From JBAXEO01 sp963789515 (GTDB lineage: Bacteria; Actinomycetota; Coriobacteriia; Anaerosomatales; JAAXUF01), in NCBI GenBank assembly GCA_963789515.1, contig CAWBKW010000002.1:620001-684000 (forward strand): 64,000 bases of DNA, in the 5' to 3' direction. This document shows positions 44,998 through 53,883 of the stretch, one piece after another. Under the pieces are notes generated by a model. The model searched no databases. It saw nothing but the letters and a program-made list of their open reading frames with translations, and was not told the DNA's origin. Positions within the stretch are counted from its first letter, which is position 1, and each line of letters opens with the position of its first letter. The position numbers and the translations under genes are program-made.

Positions 44998-46208
44998 CCG
45001 ATCCCGTCGACACCGCTGAAGGCCTCTTCGGCCCCCGCATCCCGGCCCACCTCTACCTGCACGTGCCGTTCTGCGCGTCGAAGTGCGACTACTGCGACTT
45101 CGCCTCCGTTGCGGGCGCGGACGACGACTTCGTCGAGGTCGTGTTCGCCGGCATCCGTACGCAGATCACCACCTGGGGACGGGCGGGACTCGACGGCGTG
45201 GTCGAGACCGTCTACTTCGGCGGGGGCACGCCGTCGCTCCACTCCGGACAGGTACTCAGGACGCTCGCCCACCTCCAAGACGTGCTGGTCGTCCATCCCA
45301 GCGCCGAGATCACCGTCGAGGCGAACCCCGACTCGCTCTCGCCGGACGTGGCAGTGGCCTTCGCGCGGCATGGCGTGACGCGGGTGAGTGTGGGAGTCCA
45401 GTCCTTCGACGATCACGTCCTGCGCGTGCTCGGCCGGCGCCACGATGCGGTCTCGGCGACCAGGGCCTGCCGTGCCGTGATCGAGGCAGGACTGGAACTC
45501 TCGGTCGACCTGATGTGCGGAGTCCCCGGGCAGACGATCACCTCGTGGTCGGAGACCCTGGCCCGGGCCGCTGCGACGGGCGCGCATCACGCGTCGGTCT
45601 ATCCGCTCTCGATCGAGGACGGCACGCCGATGGCGGTCGCCATCACCGCCGGCCTGCTCGCCGAGCCGGATCCCGACGAGGCCGCCGAGATGATGGTGCT
45701 CGCCGAGGCCACCCTGGGCTACCACGGACTCGCGCGCTACGAGGTCGCGAACTACGCCGAGTCGCGCGAGCACGAGTCTCGTCACAACACGGCCTACTGG
45801 ACCGGTCGCCCCTATGCGGGAGTCGGACCGGGCGCCCACGGGATGCTCGACGCCGTGACCGCGCGCGCAGTGGGTCTGCTGGCCGACGCCGAGCAGGGTG
45901 TGGCCCGCGTGCGCTACGGCAACGCCGCCTCGATCGAAGACTGGCTCGTCGGAAGAGGGGACAGCATCGAGACGCTCACGCAGTCCGAGACGCACCGAGA
46001 GGACGTCATGCTGGGTATGCGGCTCACCCGGGGCGTTCGTGCGCGAGACGTCACCGAGGCGGGCCTGGACGGCGTGATGCTGTCGCTCGGGGAGGACGGT
46101 CTGGTCGAGCGGACCGATACGCCCGGGGACGGCGCGCGATGGAGGACGACGCGACGTGGCTGGCTTCTCGGCAACCGGGTCTTCGGCCGGATCTGGGCCG
46201 GAGAGTAG
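44994..46208 (+). CDS. hemW: Radical SAM heme protein HemW (HemN-like)
   Basis: Oxygen-independent coproporphyrinogen oxidase-like protein, in characterised cases a heme chaperone. The radical SAM motif is CASKCDYC in LYLHVPFCASKCDYCDF; the VYFGGGTPSLH loop follows. It has 404 residues. The true start is GTG at 44994, overlapping the dusB stop; because of the dusB indel the frame is open much further upstream. Its place before hrcA is conserved. Confidence 0.9.
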   Translation: MTDPVDTAEGLFGPRIPAHLYLHVPFCASKCDYCDFASVAGADDDFVEVVFAGIRTQITTWGRAGLDGVVETVYFGGGTPSLHSGQVLRTLAHLQDVLVVHPSAEITVEANPDSLSPDVAVAFARHGVTRVSVGVQSFDDHVLRVLGRRHDAVSATRACRAVIEAGLELSVDLMCGVPGQTITSWSETLARAAATGAHHASVYPLSIEDGTPMAVAITAGLLAEPDPDEAAEMMVLAEATLGYHGLARYEVANYAESREHESRHNTAYWTGRPYAGVGPGAHGMLDAVTARAVGLLADAEQGVARVRYGNAASIEDWLVGRGDSIETLTQSETHREDVMLGMRLTRGVRARDVTEAGLDGVMLSLGEDGLVERTDTPGDGARWRTTRRGWLLGNRVFGRIWAGE

Positions 46209-46240
46209 CCCGAGCGCGGCACGGCTCTCGCTTCACGCGG

Positions 46241-46267
46241 CTGGCACTCGCTATACTTGACTGCCAA
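46241..46267 (+). promoter_or_regulatory. CIRCE-like HrcA operator
   Basis: An inverted repeat with arms CTGGCACTC (46241-46249) and GACTGCCAA (46259-46267) and a 9-base spacer. This matches the CIRCE plan TTAGCACTC-N9-GAGTGCTAA at 7 of 9 positions in each arm. The spacer contains TATACT (46252-46257), a likely -10 box, so bound HrcA would block its own promoter. It is 56 bases before hrcA. Confidence 0.75.
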
Positions 46268-46322
46268 CGCGGCCGGATCCCCGCCGCGATGACTCGAACG
46301 ATGTGCACTCAGGGAGTCTCGC

Positions 46323-47330
46323 ATGCTGAACGAACGCCGCCGCCGCGTGCTGCAAGCGCTGGTGGAGGAGTACATAGCCAGCGCCACGCCGGTGGGCAGC
46401 AAGACGCTCGTGAACCGCTACGAGCTCGGCTGCAGTCCGGCGACCGTGCGCAACGAGCTCTCCATCCTCGAGGAGACCGGCTTTCTGATGCAGCCGCACG
46501 TCTCGGCGGGGCGGATGCCCACGGACACGGGCTATCGCTCGTTCGTCGACGATCTTCTCGAGAAGGGCGGCCCGCCGATCGAAGGGCGGGCCGAGGCCGC
46601 GAACCTGCTGCACCGCGCGGCCGAGGTCGACGAGCTCATGCGCGAGACATCGGTGGCGCTGACACGGCTCACCGACTGCCTCGCGGTGGTGCTTTCGCCG
46701 AGTGTCTCGCTCGCCCGGGTCAAGCGCATCGACCTGCTCTCGATGTCGGCCCACCGTGCCCTGATGGTGCTCATCACCGAGTCCGGCCAGGTGGTCAACC
46801 GCTCGATCGAACTCGCCGAGGAGACCGCGCCCGAGCGGCTGCGCGAGGTCGAGCAGGCGTTGAACGCGGCCTTCGACGGAAAGCGTGCCGCCGATATCCG
46901 CCCGCTGCGCGTCGCCCTCGAGGACGCGCACCCGGGGGAGCTGCTCGTGCCACGCGTCGTCGACGAGATCCTCGACTCGCTCGCCGAGGCCGATCGTGAC
47001 CGGCTGTTCCACGTCGGAATCCCGGCGTTGCTCGCGCAGCCGGAGTTCCACGATGCGGCGCAGGCACGGCCGCTGATCGAGTTCCTCGAGGATGGGATAT
47101 CGGTGCTTGAGGCCCTCTCCGACGCGCTCGGTAACCGGGAACTCACCGTGCGTATCGGACACGAGAACCGGCGTGCCGAGCTCGGCAACGTGAGTATCGT
47201 CGCGATCAACTACGGGGTCGGCAGCGCCGACGGCGTGGTCGGCGTGATCGGTCCGACCCGCATGGACTACTCGAGAGCCATGGCGGCGGTGCGCATCGTC
47301 GCTGACGGGCTCTCCGAAGCACTCGCCTGA
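46323..47330 (+). CDS. hrcA: Heat-inducible transcription repressor HrcA
   Basis: Represses heat-shock genes by binding CIRCE. The N-terminal winged helix (LNERRRRVLQALVEEYIAS, YELGCSPATVRNELSILEE) and the SAGRMPTDTGYR wing are diagnostic. It has 335 residues. The ATG at 46323 follows GGGAG. It lies downstream of a CIRCE-like site and upstream of dnaJ, so autoregulation is likely. Confidence 0.95.
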   Translation: MLNERRRRVLQALVEEYIASATPVGSKTLVNRYELGCSPATVRNELSILEETGFLMQPHVSAGRMPTDTGYRSFVDDLLEKGGPPIEGRAEAANLLHRAAEVDELMRETSVALTRLTDCLAVVLSPSVSLARVKRIDLLSMSAHRALMVLITESGQVVNRSIELAEETAPERLREVEQALNAAFDGKRAADIRPLRVALEDAHPGELLVPRVVDEILDSLAEADRDRLFHVGIPALLAQPEFHDAAQARPLIEFLEDGISVLEALSDALGNRELTVRIGHENRRAELGNVSIVAINYGVGSADGVVGVIGPTRMDYSRAMAAVRIVADGLSEALA

Positions 47331-47356
47331 CCTCACCAGAAGCGTCACGAAAGGAC

Positions 47357-48523
47357 ATGCTCGTGCCCGCAGGTACCCAGGACTACTACTCCGTCCTCGG
47401 CGTGGAGAAGACCGCCACCCCCGAGGAGATCAAGAAGGCGTTTCGCCGCAAGGCCCGCGAACTCCATCCCGACGTGAACCCGGCCGCAGACGCCGAGGAC
47501 CGCTTCAAGGAGATCAACGCGGCCTATGACGTGCTGTCCGACTCGGCGAAGCGGGACCAGTACGACCGCTACGGCAGTGTCGGCAATCGTGGCCCGGGCG
47601 GACAGGGTGCGGGTGGCTACCAGTACGTCGACCTGGGCGACCTGTTCGGCGGGGGCGGGTCGGGCGGCTTCGGCATGGAGGACCTCTTCAGCGCGTTCTT
47701 CGGCGGTGTGACAGGCGGTCGTGGCGGCGGCGTGCGCCTCGAGGGCCGCGATATGGCGATGAGCGTGCTCATCACGTTGGCCGAGGCGGCCGCCGGCGCC
47801 GAGAAGGAGATCGTGCTCGACCGGCTGGCCAGCTGCGACGTGTGCGGCGGGAGCGGCGCCACTCCGGGCAGTTCCGTCGTGACGTGTCCGGACTGCCAGG
47901 GAACCGGACAGCGCGTCACGCAGCGCAAGACCTTCCTCGGGACGATGCAGACCGCCGCGCCGTGCGAGCGATGCGGTGCCACGGGCCAGATCGTCGAGAA
48001 TCCGTGCGACGAGTGCCAGGGAACCGGGCGCGTGCCCGACCGCCAGCACGTCAACGTGACCATCCCGGCGGGTATCCGAGACGGGCAGTCGATCCGCTTG
48101 CGCGGGCTGGGTGAGGCGGGCGTTCGCGGTCACGCCGCCGGCGACCTTCTGATCACGGTGCGCATCAAGGCCGACGACTACCTGCACCGCGAGGGCGATG
48201 ACCTGCACTGCAGGGCCACCATTTCGATGACGCAGGCCGCGCTGGGCACGGACCTGACCGTCGCCGGCGTCCTCGAGGACAACGAGGTGCACGTCCCGCA
48301 GGGCACGCAGCACGGTGCCACGGTGCGGGTCAAGGGCCGCGGCATGACGCGCCCGAACGGCAACGGGAGGGGAGACCTGATCGTCCACATCGCGGTCACG
48401 GTGCCCAAGAAGCTCAGCAAGCGCCAGAGAGAGCTTCTCGAGCAGCTCGCCGACGAGTTCGGCGACCAGCACTCCCAGCACAAGTCGCCCATGCAGAAGC
48501 TCAAGGACTGGCTCGGCGGGTAG
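47357..48523 (+). CDS. dnaJ: Chaperone protein DnaJ
   Basis: DnaK co-chaperone. The J domain has HPD in RELHPDVNPA; a Gly/Phe-rich linker follows; the zinc-finger domain has four CxxCxGxG motifs (CDVCGGSG, CPDCQGTG, CERCGATG, CDECQGTG, the third slightly varied). It has 388 residues. An AAAGG ribosome binding site precedes ATG 47357. No dnaK or grpE lies in this window, so this is the hrcA-dnaJ split arrangement. Confidence 0.96.
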   Translation: MLVPAGTQDYYSVLGVEKTATPEEIKKAFRRKARELHPDVNPAADAEDRFKEINAAYDVLSDSAKRDQYDRYGSVGNRGPGGQGAGGYQYVDLGDLFGGGGSGGFGMEDLFSAFFGGVTGGRGGGVRLEGRDMAMSVLITLAEAAAGAEKEIVLDRLASCDVCGGSGATPGSSVVTCPDCQGTGQRVTQRKTFLGTMQTAAPCERCGATGQIVENPCDECQGTGRVPDRQHVNVTIPAGIRDGQSIRLRGLGEAGVRGHAAGDLLITVRIKADDYLHREGDDLHCRATISMTQAALGTDLTVAGVLEDNEVHVPQGTQHGATVRVKGRGMTRPNGNGRGDLIVHIAVTVPKKLSKRQRELLEQLADEFGDQHSQHKSPMQKLKDWLGG

Positions 48524-48528
48524 GGCCG

Positions 48529-49293
48529 ATGGCGCACCGCTTCTTCCTCACCGGTCCGCTTCCGGCGGAGCCAGGCCAGCCGCTACCCCTCGCCGCCTCC
48601 GACGTGCACCACGCGGTGCGGGTCCTTCGGGTCCGGCCCGGCGAACACGTCGAGGTCGTTGATCCGGGCGGTGGAGTCTTCGAACTCGAGGTGGTCTCGG
48701 CGGGCGACTCCGGCGTCCTCGCCACGAATCTGGGTCCGGTCGCCTCGGAGGGTCGTTGCCTTCCGCGCGTGACGCTCTTCCAGGGCGTGGCCAAGGGCGA
48801 CAAGATGGACGCCATCGTGCGACAAGCCGTCGAGGTGGGTGCCGAGGAGATCGTCGGCGTCACGACTTCACGCTCGGTGGTCAGGCTTGACGACGCGAAG
48901 CGGACGAGCCGCGGGGAGCGCTGGCGGCGCATCGCCAAGTCAGCTGCCGAGCAGGCGAAGCGGTCGGCCGTCCCGCGCGTCCCCGACCCGCTGGCGTTCG
49001 CCGACACGCTCGAGCTGCTTGCGGGCTATGACCGCACGGTCGTGCTCTGGGAGGAGCATCGTGGCGCCGGCATCGCCGAGACGCTCGCCGGGCTTCGGGG
49101 ACTGGACGGCGCGCGCATCGCGCTCGTGGTCGGCCCCGAGGGCGGACTGAGCGCAGAGGAGGTCGAGGCGCTGGTGGCTCGAGGCGCCGTCGTGGCATCG
49201 CTCGGGCCGACGGTCCTGCGGACCGAGACCGCCGCCGTGGTGGCGCTGGCTCTCGCTGTCGCTGCACTCGGGGGAATGGGCGGTTCGGCGTGA
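48529..49293 (+). CDS. rsmE: 16S rRNA (uracil(1498)-N(3))-methyltransferase
   Basis: SPOUT-fold methylase of U1498 in 16S rRNA. HHAVRVLRVRPGEHVEVVD near the N-terminus is the PUA-like part. VVGPEGGLSAEEV and the closing ASLGPTVLRTETA form the knotted SAM site. It has 254 residues. It follows dnaJ after 5 bases, as in many Gram-positive genomes. Confidence 0.94.
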   Translation: MAHRFFLTGPLPAEPGQPLPLAASDVHHAVRVLRVRPGEHVEVVDPGGGVFELEVVSAGDSGVLATNLGPVASEGRCLPRVTLFQGVAKGDKMDAIVRQAVEVGAEEIVGVTTSRSVVRLDDAKRTSRGERWRRIAKSAAEQAKRSAVPRVPDPLAFADTLELLAGYDRTVVLWEEHRGAGIAETLAGLRGLDGARIALVVGPEGGLSAEEVEALVARGAVVASLGPTVLRTETAAVVALALAVAALGGMGGSA

Positions 49294-50621
49294 GCTGCGC
49301 TGACCCCGACGACGCTGCCGCAGCCGGCCGCACCGCATCGGACGGACCGGCCGCGCCGTCGCTGCTTCCACGGGGGGTGGCGTTCCGCACGCTCGGCTGC
49401 AAGGTGAACCGCGTCGAGAGCGAGACGATGGCAGCCGAACTCCTCGGCAGGGGAGCGCGGATCGTCGATGAGGTCGAAGCCGGTGTCGTGGTGGTGAGTA
49501 CCTGCACCGTGACCGGCGAGGCCGATGCCAAGGCGCGCAAGGCGGTTCGGCACGCGCTGGCGTCGCCGGGCGAGCCGGTCGTGGTCATCACCGGCTGCGC
49601 CGCGGCCCTGAACCCGGCGGCGCTCGCTTCCCTGGGGGAGCGCGTGGTGGTGGAGCCGGACAAGAGCCGGGTCGCGGGCCGGGTCGCCGAGCTGCTTGGC
49701 CTTTCGGCCGTCGCCCTCTCGGCAGGTGCACGGACGGGCGAGGGATTTCGCACGCGGGCGCTGCTCAAGGTCCAGGACGGCTGCGACGCGTTCTGCGCCT
49801 ACTGCATCGTCCCCTACGCGCGCGGCGTGCCGCGGGCGGTGCCACTCGGCGAACTCGCGGACGAGGCGAAGGCACTCGTCGCAGCCGGGGCGCGGGAAAT
49901 CGTGCTGACCGGCATCAATATCGGTCGCTACTCGTATGGCGAAGCCACGCTCGCAGACGTGGTCGGCGCCGTCGCTGCGAGTGGCGTGGAGCGCCTACGG
50001 CTCTCAAGCATAGAACCGCTCGATCTGACGCCTGCGTTCCTGGAGGTGCTCGCGCGCACCGCATCGTTCTGTCCGCACCTCCATGTGCCGTTGCAGTCCG
50101 GAAGCGACGCGGTCCTCTCGGCGATGGGCCGGCGCTACAGTGCCGCCGAGTACGCCGAGCGGATCGCGGAGGCTCGCAGCGCCCTGCCCGGACTGGCGGT
50201 GACCACGGACGTGCTGTGCGGTTTCCCCGGCGAGAGCGATGAGGACGCCGAGCAGACGCTGTTGTTCTGCGACTCGCTCGGCTTCAGCTGGCTGCATGTC
50301 TTCCGCTACAGCGCACGGCCGGGGACGCCTGCGGCGGCCATGCCCGCTCAGGTGCCGCACACGGTTACGGCCGCGCGCGCCAGCAGGCTCCGCGCGTGCG
50401 CGGAGCACCTTCGTGTCGCGCACGTCGCGCGGCGCCTTGGCGCCTTCGCCAGTGTGCTCGTCGAGACGGCGGAAGCAGACGGGGTCGGCCGCGGGACGAC
50501 CGAGGACTACCTTCGCGTGTCGGTTCCGGGTGCGGCGTCGCAGCTCGGGAACACCCTCAGGGTGCGCCTGGCGGTCGACGCGGCCGGGGCGTTGACGGGC
50601 GTGCCAGAGCCGGGCGCGTGA
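49290..50621 (+). CDS. mtaB: tRNA (t6A37) methylthiotransferase MtaB
   Basis: Radical SAM enzyme that adds a methylthio group to t6A37 of tRNA. The N-terminal UPF0004 domain supplies cysteines in TLGCKVN, STCTVTGEAD and TGCAAAL. The radical SAM motif is CDAFCAYC, and LHVPLQSGSDAVLSAMGR is diagnostic of the family. A TRAM-like tail ends the 443-residue protein. The GTG overlaps the rsmE stop. Confidence 0.92.
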   Translation: MSCADPDDAAAAGRTASDGPAAPSLLPRGVAFRTLGCKVNRVESETMAAELLGRGARIVDEVEAGVVVVSTCTVTGEADAKARKAVRHALASPGEPVVVITGCAAALNPAALASLGERVVVEPDKSRVAGRVAELLGLSAVALSAGARTGEGFRTRALLKVQDGCDAFCAYCIVPYARGVPRAVPLGELADEAKALVAAGAREIVLTGINIGRYSYGEATLADVVGAVAASGVERLRLSSIEPLDLTPAFLEVLARTASFCPHLHVPLQSGSDAVLSAMGRRYSAAEYAERIAEARSALPGLAVTTDVLCGFPGESDEDAEQTLLFCDSLGFSWLHVFRYSARPGTPAAAMPAQVPHTVTAARASRLRACAEHLRVAHVARRLGAFASVLVETAEADGVGRGTTEDYLRVSVPGAASQLGNTLRVRLAVDAAGALTGVPEPGA

Positions 50622-50682
50622 TAGAATCAGCTGTGCGTTTGCGCTTGTTTCATGCGGCGGGTCCCACTCCCGCGAACCGATC

Positions 50683-51699
50683 GTGAACGGAGTGCCACAA
50701 GCTATCGTGGAGTCCACACAGATCCGAATCGTCGTCCCGCCCGAACTCGACATGACCCGACTGCTCGGCCAGGGCGACTCCCTGCTGCGCATCATCGAGG
50801 ACCGCTTCGAGTCCGACATCGGGGTGCGCGGCAACCAGATCACCATCTCCGGCCACGCGGCCGACTCCCAGACCGTCTCGTCCCTCTTCGCTGAGATGAT
50901 CCAGCTCGTGGAGCGCGGCGAGAACCTCTCTCCGGCCCTCGTGGAGCGCTCGATCGAGCTCATGCGTAATGGTGAGTGCACGCCCACGACCCTGCACGGC
51001 GACGTGATCCTGACCCACAAGGGCAAAGTCATCCGTCCTCAGACCGCCGGGCAGAAGCGCTACGTCGACGCCATCCGCAAGAACACCGTGACGTTCGGGA
51101 TCGGTCCGGCCGGCACCGGCAAGACCTATCTGGCGATGGCGATGGCGGTCGAGGCGCTGAAGCACAAGGAGGTCGGCCGCATCATCCTCACGCGTCCGGC
51201 GGTGGAGGCGGGGGAGTCGCTCGGTTTCCTGCCGGGCACGCTGACCGAGAAGGTGGACCCGTATCTGCGCCCGCTCTACGACGCGCTCTTCGACATGATG
51301 GACGCCGAGAAGTCAGCCCTGCTCACCGATCGGGGCGTCATCGAGATCGCGCCGCTCGCCTACATGCGCGGCCGCACGCTCAACGACTCGTTCGTCATCC
51401 TCGATGAGGCGCAGAACACGAGCCCCGAGCAGATGAAGATGTTCCTGACGCGGCTGGGGTTCGGTTCGAAGATCGTCATCACGGGTGATGTCACACAGAT
51501 CGATCTTCCCAAGGGGCACTCGGGCCTCAAGCAGGTCCGGTCGATCCTCGGTGGGGTGGCCGACATCGAGTTCTGCGACCTCACCGCCAAAGACGTCGTG
51601 CGACACCGGCTCGTCCAGCACATCGTGACCGCCTACAGCAGGCACGAGGAAGCACTCGCTCTCGCCGAGGAGGCGAAGGCGCTGCCGCGCCATGAGTAG
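50683..51699 (+). CDS. phoH: PhoH family ATPase
   Basis: Cytoplasmic P-loop ATPase of the PhoH-like family. Walker A is GPAGTGKTYLA, Walker B lies in SFVILDEAQNTSPEQMKMF. An N-terminal KH-like region (about residues 1-110) precedes it. It has 338 residues. The GTG at 50683 is likely. A TAGAAT -10-like box is at 50622-50627. It heads the phoH-pgpH-ybeY-dgkA cluster, as in Bacillus. The molecular role is not settled. Confidence 0.92.
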   Translation: MNGVPQAIVESTQIRIVVPPELDMTRLLGQGDSLLRIIEDRFESDIGVRGNQITISGHAADSQTVSSLFAEMIQLVERGENLSPALVERSIELMRNGECTPTTLHGDVILTHKGKVIRPQTAGQKRYVDAIRKNTVTFGIGPAGTGKTYLAMAMAVEALKHKEVGRIILTRPAVEAGESLGFLPGTLTEKVDPYLRPLYDALFDMMDAEKSALLTDRGVIEIAPLAYMRGRTLNDSFVILDEAQNTSPEQMKMFLTRLGFGSKIVITGDVTQIDLPKGHSGLKQVRSILGGVADIEFCDLTAKDVVRHRLVQHIVTAYSRHEEALALAEEAKALPRHE

Positions 51700-52726
51700 G
51701 TACAGCGAGATCACGAGTCGCGCGTTCGGCCGGCTTCCCCAGCGGCTGAGAACGCCCTTCGCCGGCCGGTTCATCGTCTTCGCAGTGGTCGCAGGCATCG
51801 CGGTGACCATCGTCCTCATCGGCGCGCTTGCTGCCCTCTTCGGCGACATGGTCGACGGGACTCCCGCCAGCCTCGCGCTGGAATCGGCACTCTGGGGCGC
51901 GGTCGGAGCCGCCGTGGCGACGTTGCTGGCGCTGGTCGTGATCCCCTTCGTCCGCGACGGCCTGGGTCTTGCCGAGGACATACGCCTGCTCGAGGCGGCG
52001 AGTCCGGCACACCCCCTGATGCGAGAGCTCATCACCAAGGCACCGGGGACCTACACGCATTCGGTGGCCACCGCGAACCTCGCGGAGGCAGCCGCCGAGG
52101 TGATCGGTGCCGACGCGCTCGTCACCCGCGTCGGTGCGTACTACCACGACATCGGCAAGATCAAGCGGCCGGTCTATTTCTTTGAGAACCAGTCCGGCGG
52201 GTGCAACCCGCACGACGAGGCCAAGCCGTCCTTGTCCGCCCTCATCATCACGGCGCACGTGCACGACGGCCTCGCACTCGCCGAGGAGTACAACCTGCCA
52301 CCCAAGATCCGCGACATCATCCGTCAGCACCACGGGACCTCGCTCGTCCGCTACTTCTACAACAAAGCGGCTGCCCTGGACGCGGCCGTGTTCGAGGCGG
52401 ACTTTCGCTACCAGGGAGAGACTCCCACCTCGCGGGAGGCGGCCCTCGTGATGTTGGCCGACTCGAGCGAGGCGGCGGTCCGCGCGCTCAAGGAACCGAC
52501 AGAGCCCCGCGTCGAGGCGGTCGTGCGGGCGATCGTCGACGACAAGGTCGCCGACGAGCAGCTGGTCGACGCGGATCTGACCGCCGAGGATCTGGACCAT
52601 ATCGTGTCGATCTACTCGCACATGCTTGTGAGCATGTATCACGCGAGATGCGAGTACCCGCAGGCTCCTGACCGGACCAGGAGGACGTCTCATGCTGATC
52701 AGCATCACGAGCCATCGCGAGCCTGA
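51692..52726 (+). CDS. Short PgpH-type HD hydrolase (putative c-di-AMP phosphodiesterase)
   Basis: Two transmembrane segments (about residues 28-50 and 64-90) anchor a cytoplasmic HD domain. Its metal residues lie in GTYTHSVATANLAE, YYHDIGKIKRP, HVHDGLALAEEY and RQHHGTSLVRYFY. These match the HD domain of PgpH, which hydrolyses cyclic di-AMP. Full-length PgpH is about 700 residues with an extracellular 7TMR-HDED domain and seven helices. This protein has 344 and lacks nearly all of that. It overlaps phoH by 8 bases and ybeY by 35. Confidence 0.85.
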   Translation: MSRYSEITSRAFGRLPQRLRTPFAGRFIVFAVVAGIAVTIVLIGALAALFGDMVDGTPASLALESALWGAVGAAVATLLALVVIPFVRDGLGLAEDIRLLEAASPAHPLMRELITKAPGTYTHSVATANLAEAAAEVIGADALVTRVGAYYHDIGKIKRPVYFFENQSGGCNPHDEAKPSLSALIITAHVHDGLALAEEYNLPPKIRDIIRQHHGTSLVRYFYNKAAALDAAVFEADFRYQGETPTSREAALVMLADSSEAAVRALKEPTEPRVEAVVRAIVDDKVADEQLVDADLTAEDLDHIVSIYSHMLVSMYHARCEYPQAPDRTRRTSHADQHHEPSRA

Positions 52727-53141
52727 GCCCCTCGACCTGTCCGCTTTCGAGCGACTCGCCGCCTTCGCCTTGGATCGGGAGGACGCGCCGCAGAACTGCG
52801 AGCTCTCGATCGCCGTCGTCGATCTTGCCGAGATGACCGAGCTCAACGAGCAGTATCGGGGCAAGACCGGCCCCACCGACGTTCTCTCGTTCGGCTGTGA
52901 CGACCCGTGCGCGGCTCTCGGTCCCGACGAGCCCGTCACACTGGGCGACGTGGTCATCGCGCCTGAGGTCGCCGAGGCCCAGGCCGCCGAGTACGGGCAC
53001 ACGGTCGAAGAGGAGCTCAATCTGCTGCTGGTCCACGGCGTGCTGCATCTTCTCGGCTACGATCACGAGGCCGATGAAGACGCCGGCGCGATGCAGGCGC
53101 GGGAGCGGGCGATCCTGCTCGCCTGGTCGGCGGCATCATAG
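52692..53141 (+). CDS. ybeY: Endoribonuclease YbeY
   Basis: Zinc-dependent rRNA maturation endonuclease. The metal site HGVLHLLGYDHE and the PTDVLSFG strand are intact. It has 149 residues. The ATG at 52692 overlaps the end of the HD gene by 35 bases. Its place between the HD gene and dgkA is conserved. Confidence 0.94.
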   Translation: MLISITSHREPEPLDLSAFERLAAFALDREDAPQNCELSIAVVDLAEMTELNEQYRGKTGPTDVLSFGCDDPCAALGPDEPVTLGDVVIAPEVAEAQAAEYGHTVEEELNLLLVHGVLHLLGYDHEADEDAGAMQARERAILLAWSAAS

Positions 53142-53154
53142 TGGCGTCCTGACG

Positions 53155-53859
53155 ATGCTCAAGACCCGGTCCATCCTCTGGAGCTTCAACTACGCGATCG
53201 AGGGCATGGTCTACGCGCTGCGGACGCAGCGGAACATGCGCATTCACGTGGCGGCCGCGGTCATCACGCTCGTCGGCGCGCTCGTCTTGGGTGTGGACCG
53301 CATCTCGCTGGCGGCCATCGTCTTCGCGATAAGCCTCGTGTTCGTGGCCGAGCTCGTCAACACCGCGATCGAAGCGGCGGTCGACGTCGCCACGGACCAC
53401 TACGATCCGCTGGCGAAGGTCGCCAAGGACGTGAGTGCCGGCGCCGTGCTCGTCGCGGCGATGAACGCTCTCGTGGTCGCCTATCTCGTGCTGTTCAACC
53501 CGTTGAGGCGGGTCGCCCAGCAGGGCCTGACCTGGGTCCGGATGGCGCCGACGAGTCTTTCGGTCATCGCGCTCGGCTTGGTGCTCTTGGGCGTTCTGGT
53601 GTTCAAGTCCGCTTCGCGCGAGGGCACGTTCATGCACGGCGGCTGGCCGAGCGGTCACACCGCGGTCGCGTTCGGAGCGGCGACCGCGATCGGCTTCGTG
53701 ACCGGGAGTGCGGGGCTGCTCGTGCTGGCGCTGGCGATCGCCGCGCTCGTCGCCCAGAGCCGCGTCGAAGGGGAGATTCACACGATTCCGCAGGTCGTCT
53801 TGGGCGCTTTGCTCGGCACCTTCATCGTGACCGTTGTCTTTCAGCTATTCTTCCGATAG
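53155..53859 (+). CDS. dgkA: Diacylglycerol/undecaprenol kinase fused to a PAP2 domain
   Basis: The first ~115 residues are a DgkA-type membrane kinase with three helices (FVAELVNTAIEAAVDVATD is its active-site signature). The remaining ~115 residues form a PAP2-like membrane phosphatase region with PSGHTAVAFGAATAIGF and QSRVEGEIHTIPQVVLG. It has 234 residues in total. The canonical KxxxxxxRP motif is not seen, so the phosphatase activity is uncertain. Kinase and phosphatase in one chain suggest lipid-carrier or phosphatidate turnover. The start is ATG at 53155. Confidence 0.87.
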   Translation: MLKTRSILWSFNYAIEGMVYALRTQRNMRIHVAAAVITLVGALVLGVDRISLAAIVFAISLVFVAELVNTAIEAAVDVATDHYDPLAKVAKDVSAGAVLVAAMNALVVAYLVLFNPLRRVAQQGLTWVRMAPTSLSVIALGLVLLGVLVFKSASREGTFMHGGWPSGHTAVAFGAATAIGFVTGSAGLLVLALAIAALVAQSRVEGEIHTIPQVVLGALLGTFIVTVVFQLFFR

Positions 53860-53883
53860 TGATCGGTTCGTCCTGACCCCGAC

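Noticed and set aside
44400..45995. 531-codon open frame on the minus strand
   Set aside because: It lies opposite dusB and hemW, which have clear homology and catalytic motifs. The antisense product has none.
43989..46208. A single 739-residue DusB-HemW fusion protein
   Set aside because: The continuous frame arises only because of an extra G near 44748. After correction dusB has its own stop at 44995-44997, overlapping the GTG of hemW.
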